Source of the DNA: Longimicrobium terrae
Lineage (GTDB): Bacteria > Gemmatimonadota > Gemmatimonadetes > Longimicrobiales > Longimicrobiaceae
NCBI RefSeq assembly: GCF_014202995.1
Contig: NZ_JACHIA010000014.1
Coordinates: 62,001-126,000 of the forward strand
DNA: 64,000 nucleotides
Reading direction: 5' to 3'
Part shown: piece by piece, positions 63,140 through 64,000 of the stretch
Position numbering within the stretch: position 1 is the first letter of the stretch
Layout: each line of letters begins with the position of its first letter
The notes under the pieces: model-generated
The model's input: only the letters and a program-made list of their open reading frames with translations
Database searches by the model: none
Told to the model about the DNA's origin: nothing
Translations under genes and position numbers: made by a program

Positions 63140-64000
63140 AACGCGGACCATCCAACGCAGCGCACGTCTGATCTGTCCTCCCCTGCGGAGCGGCGGACGG
63201 CGCCGCCGGATGCGCCCGCGCTGAGTTCATCCGCATTTTTGAGAGAGCACCCAATCCGCTCGAGCAGGCCGGAATCCGCCACCGCTCCACCTGATCGCGT
63301 CTTTTGACCGAGGTGGCGCAGGGCGGGACTTGCCCGCTCGCCAGCGGTGGGTCATCTGTCCTCGATGGGCATCGGGCGGGGAAGGACGTCGCGAATGCTG
63401 GAGCACTGAAGTTGCCGCGACAACAGCGGAAAGCCTCACGAACAGATGTGAGGCTTCACCAGCCACAGCCCAATGGGCACCGCCACGGATGTCCTTGAAT
63501 ACGTGTCACGCCACAGCCGACGCGCACAAGGTGCGGTGAGGAAGGCAATCCGCGTGAGAAACTGTGGTGCGGAACGCGACGTTGGCTTGGCGCAGGCTAG
63601 ATCCTTCGGTCGAGCAGAGCTCGGCGCTGAGGAGAGCACGGCGCACGCTCCCTCAGGATGACGCCTTGGGGCGTGATGCGTGGGATGCGATGCGTGGTGC
63701 GTGTTTTCATCGGGCAGCGTGGGCTCCGAAGACCGTATTCGAACATCCTCTCGGGAGACGCCGTGGGCGTGAAGCTCCGCGGAGGTCGTTGCGCTCAGCG
63801 GTGCGGCGCGCGGTCGCAAGCAGGCGGTTTGCGGGTGCCTGGCGGACCATCCGCCGGAGCGCATCGGCGAGCAGAGGCGCGGAGAACGGGGACCTTTCGC
63901 ACGCTCTTGCGGGGTACCAGCGCGCGAGCCATTGTGCGGTATACGGAATACCGCGCATCAGACGTATCCACACGCGAAGCACGGACGGAATGCTGAGATC
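63140..64000. other. Gene-free tail with repeat words
   Basis: 861 bases without a credible gene. At 63600-63672 it holds the atccttcg...ccctcaggatgacgcc words also seen in the element at 50756 and at bases 1-17. Short frames (for example 63473-63661) lack family signs and ribosome sites. The next gene probably starts beyond the window. Confidence 0.5.

Noticed and set aside
63473-63661. Short plus-strand frame in the right tail
   Set aside because: No ribosome site, no family, and it runs through the dispersed repeat.

Overview
The window comes from a very GC-rich, diderm bacterium. Lipoprotein signal peptides are common. Five short peptide genes carry a pinensin-like leader, a type seen in Gemmatimonadota and Bacteroidota, and Ser/Thr kinase-like sequences are present. 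The overall flavour is Gemmatimonadota (Longimicrobium-like), which I infer from gene content and not from any marker gene. I see no rRNA, tRNA or CRISPR.

Layout: 220-2847 is a GH3 beta-xylosidase and 3168-3695 a small two-repeat protein. A large contractile-injection locus of type VI secretion type fills about 3880-38018. It begins with membrane and regulatory proteins: a zinc-ribbon/TM protein, a lipoprotein, a divergent FHA-TM-M15-like protein and a ubiquitin-like/TM/VWA protein. Next come the sheath (TssB, TssC), a 107-aa unknown, Hcp, two VgrGs that end in peptidoglycan hydrolases and are each followed by a lipoprotein, and a gp25-like protein. After a repeat-rich gap come TssF, TssG (with an N-terminal PASTA-like domain), TssK, a TPR protein and a PAAR-Rhs toxin. 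A cluster of immunity-type genes with an Rhs scrap, an SseB-like protein, ClpV, an FHA protein and a Ser/Thr kinase complete the locus. No TssJ, TssL, TssM or TssA is recognisable, so the membrane anchor is either encoded elsewhere or replaced by the locus's own membrane proteins.

The right half is more mixed. It holds a HEIGH-type metalloprotease lipoprotein, a CHAT-TM-Sel1 protein, a CPA1 antiporter, a lower-GC island with an ATPase and a sigma factor, an NTF2-like secreted protein, a first leader peptide gene, and a run of redox enzymes (cupin, aldo-keto reductase, alcohol dehydrogenase, RibD-C reductase). An adenosylcobalamin riboswitch with a clear terminator precedes nrdA and nrdB. NrdB has Phe where the radical Tyr should be, which marks a class Ic (Mn/Fe) ribonucleotide reductase. 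Four more leader-peptide genes lie at 55724-62278, among an acyl-CoA thioesterase, a MoaD/BNR pair and a family B DNA polymerase. A methyltransferase and a gene-free repeat-bearing tail end the window.

How it fits together: the kinase and FHA proteins suggest post-translational control of the secretion system. VgrG-borne muramidase and peptidase domains would act in the periplasm of a rival, matching the lipoprotein nature of their neighbours. The Rhs tip would act in the cytoplasm, matching its cytoplasmic neighbours.
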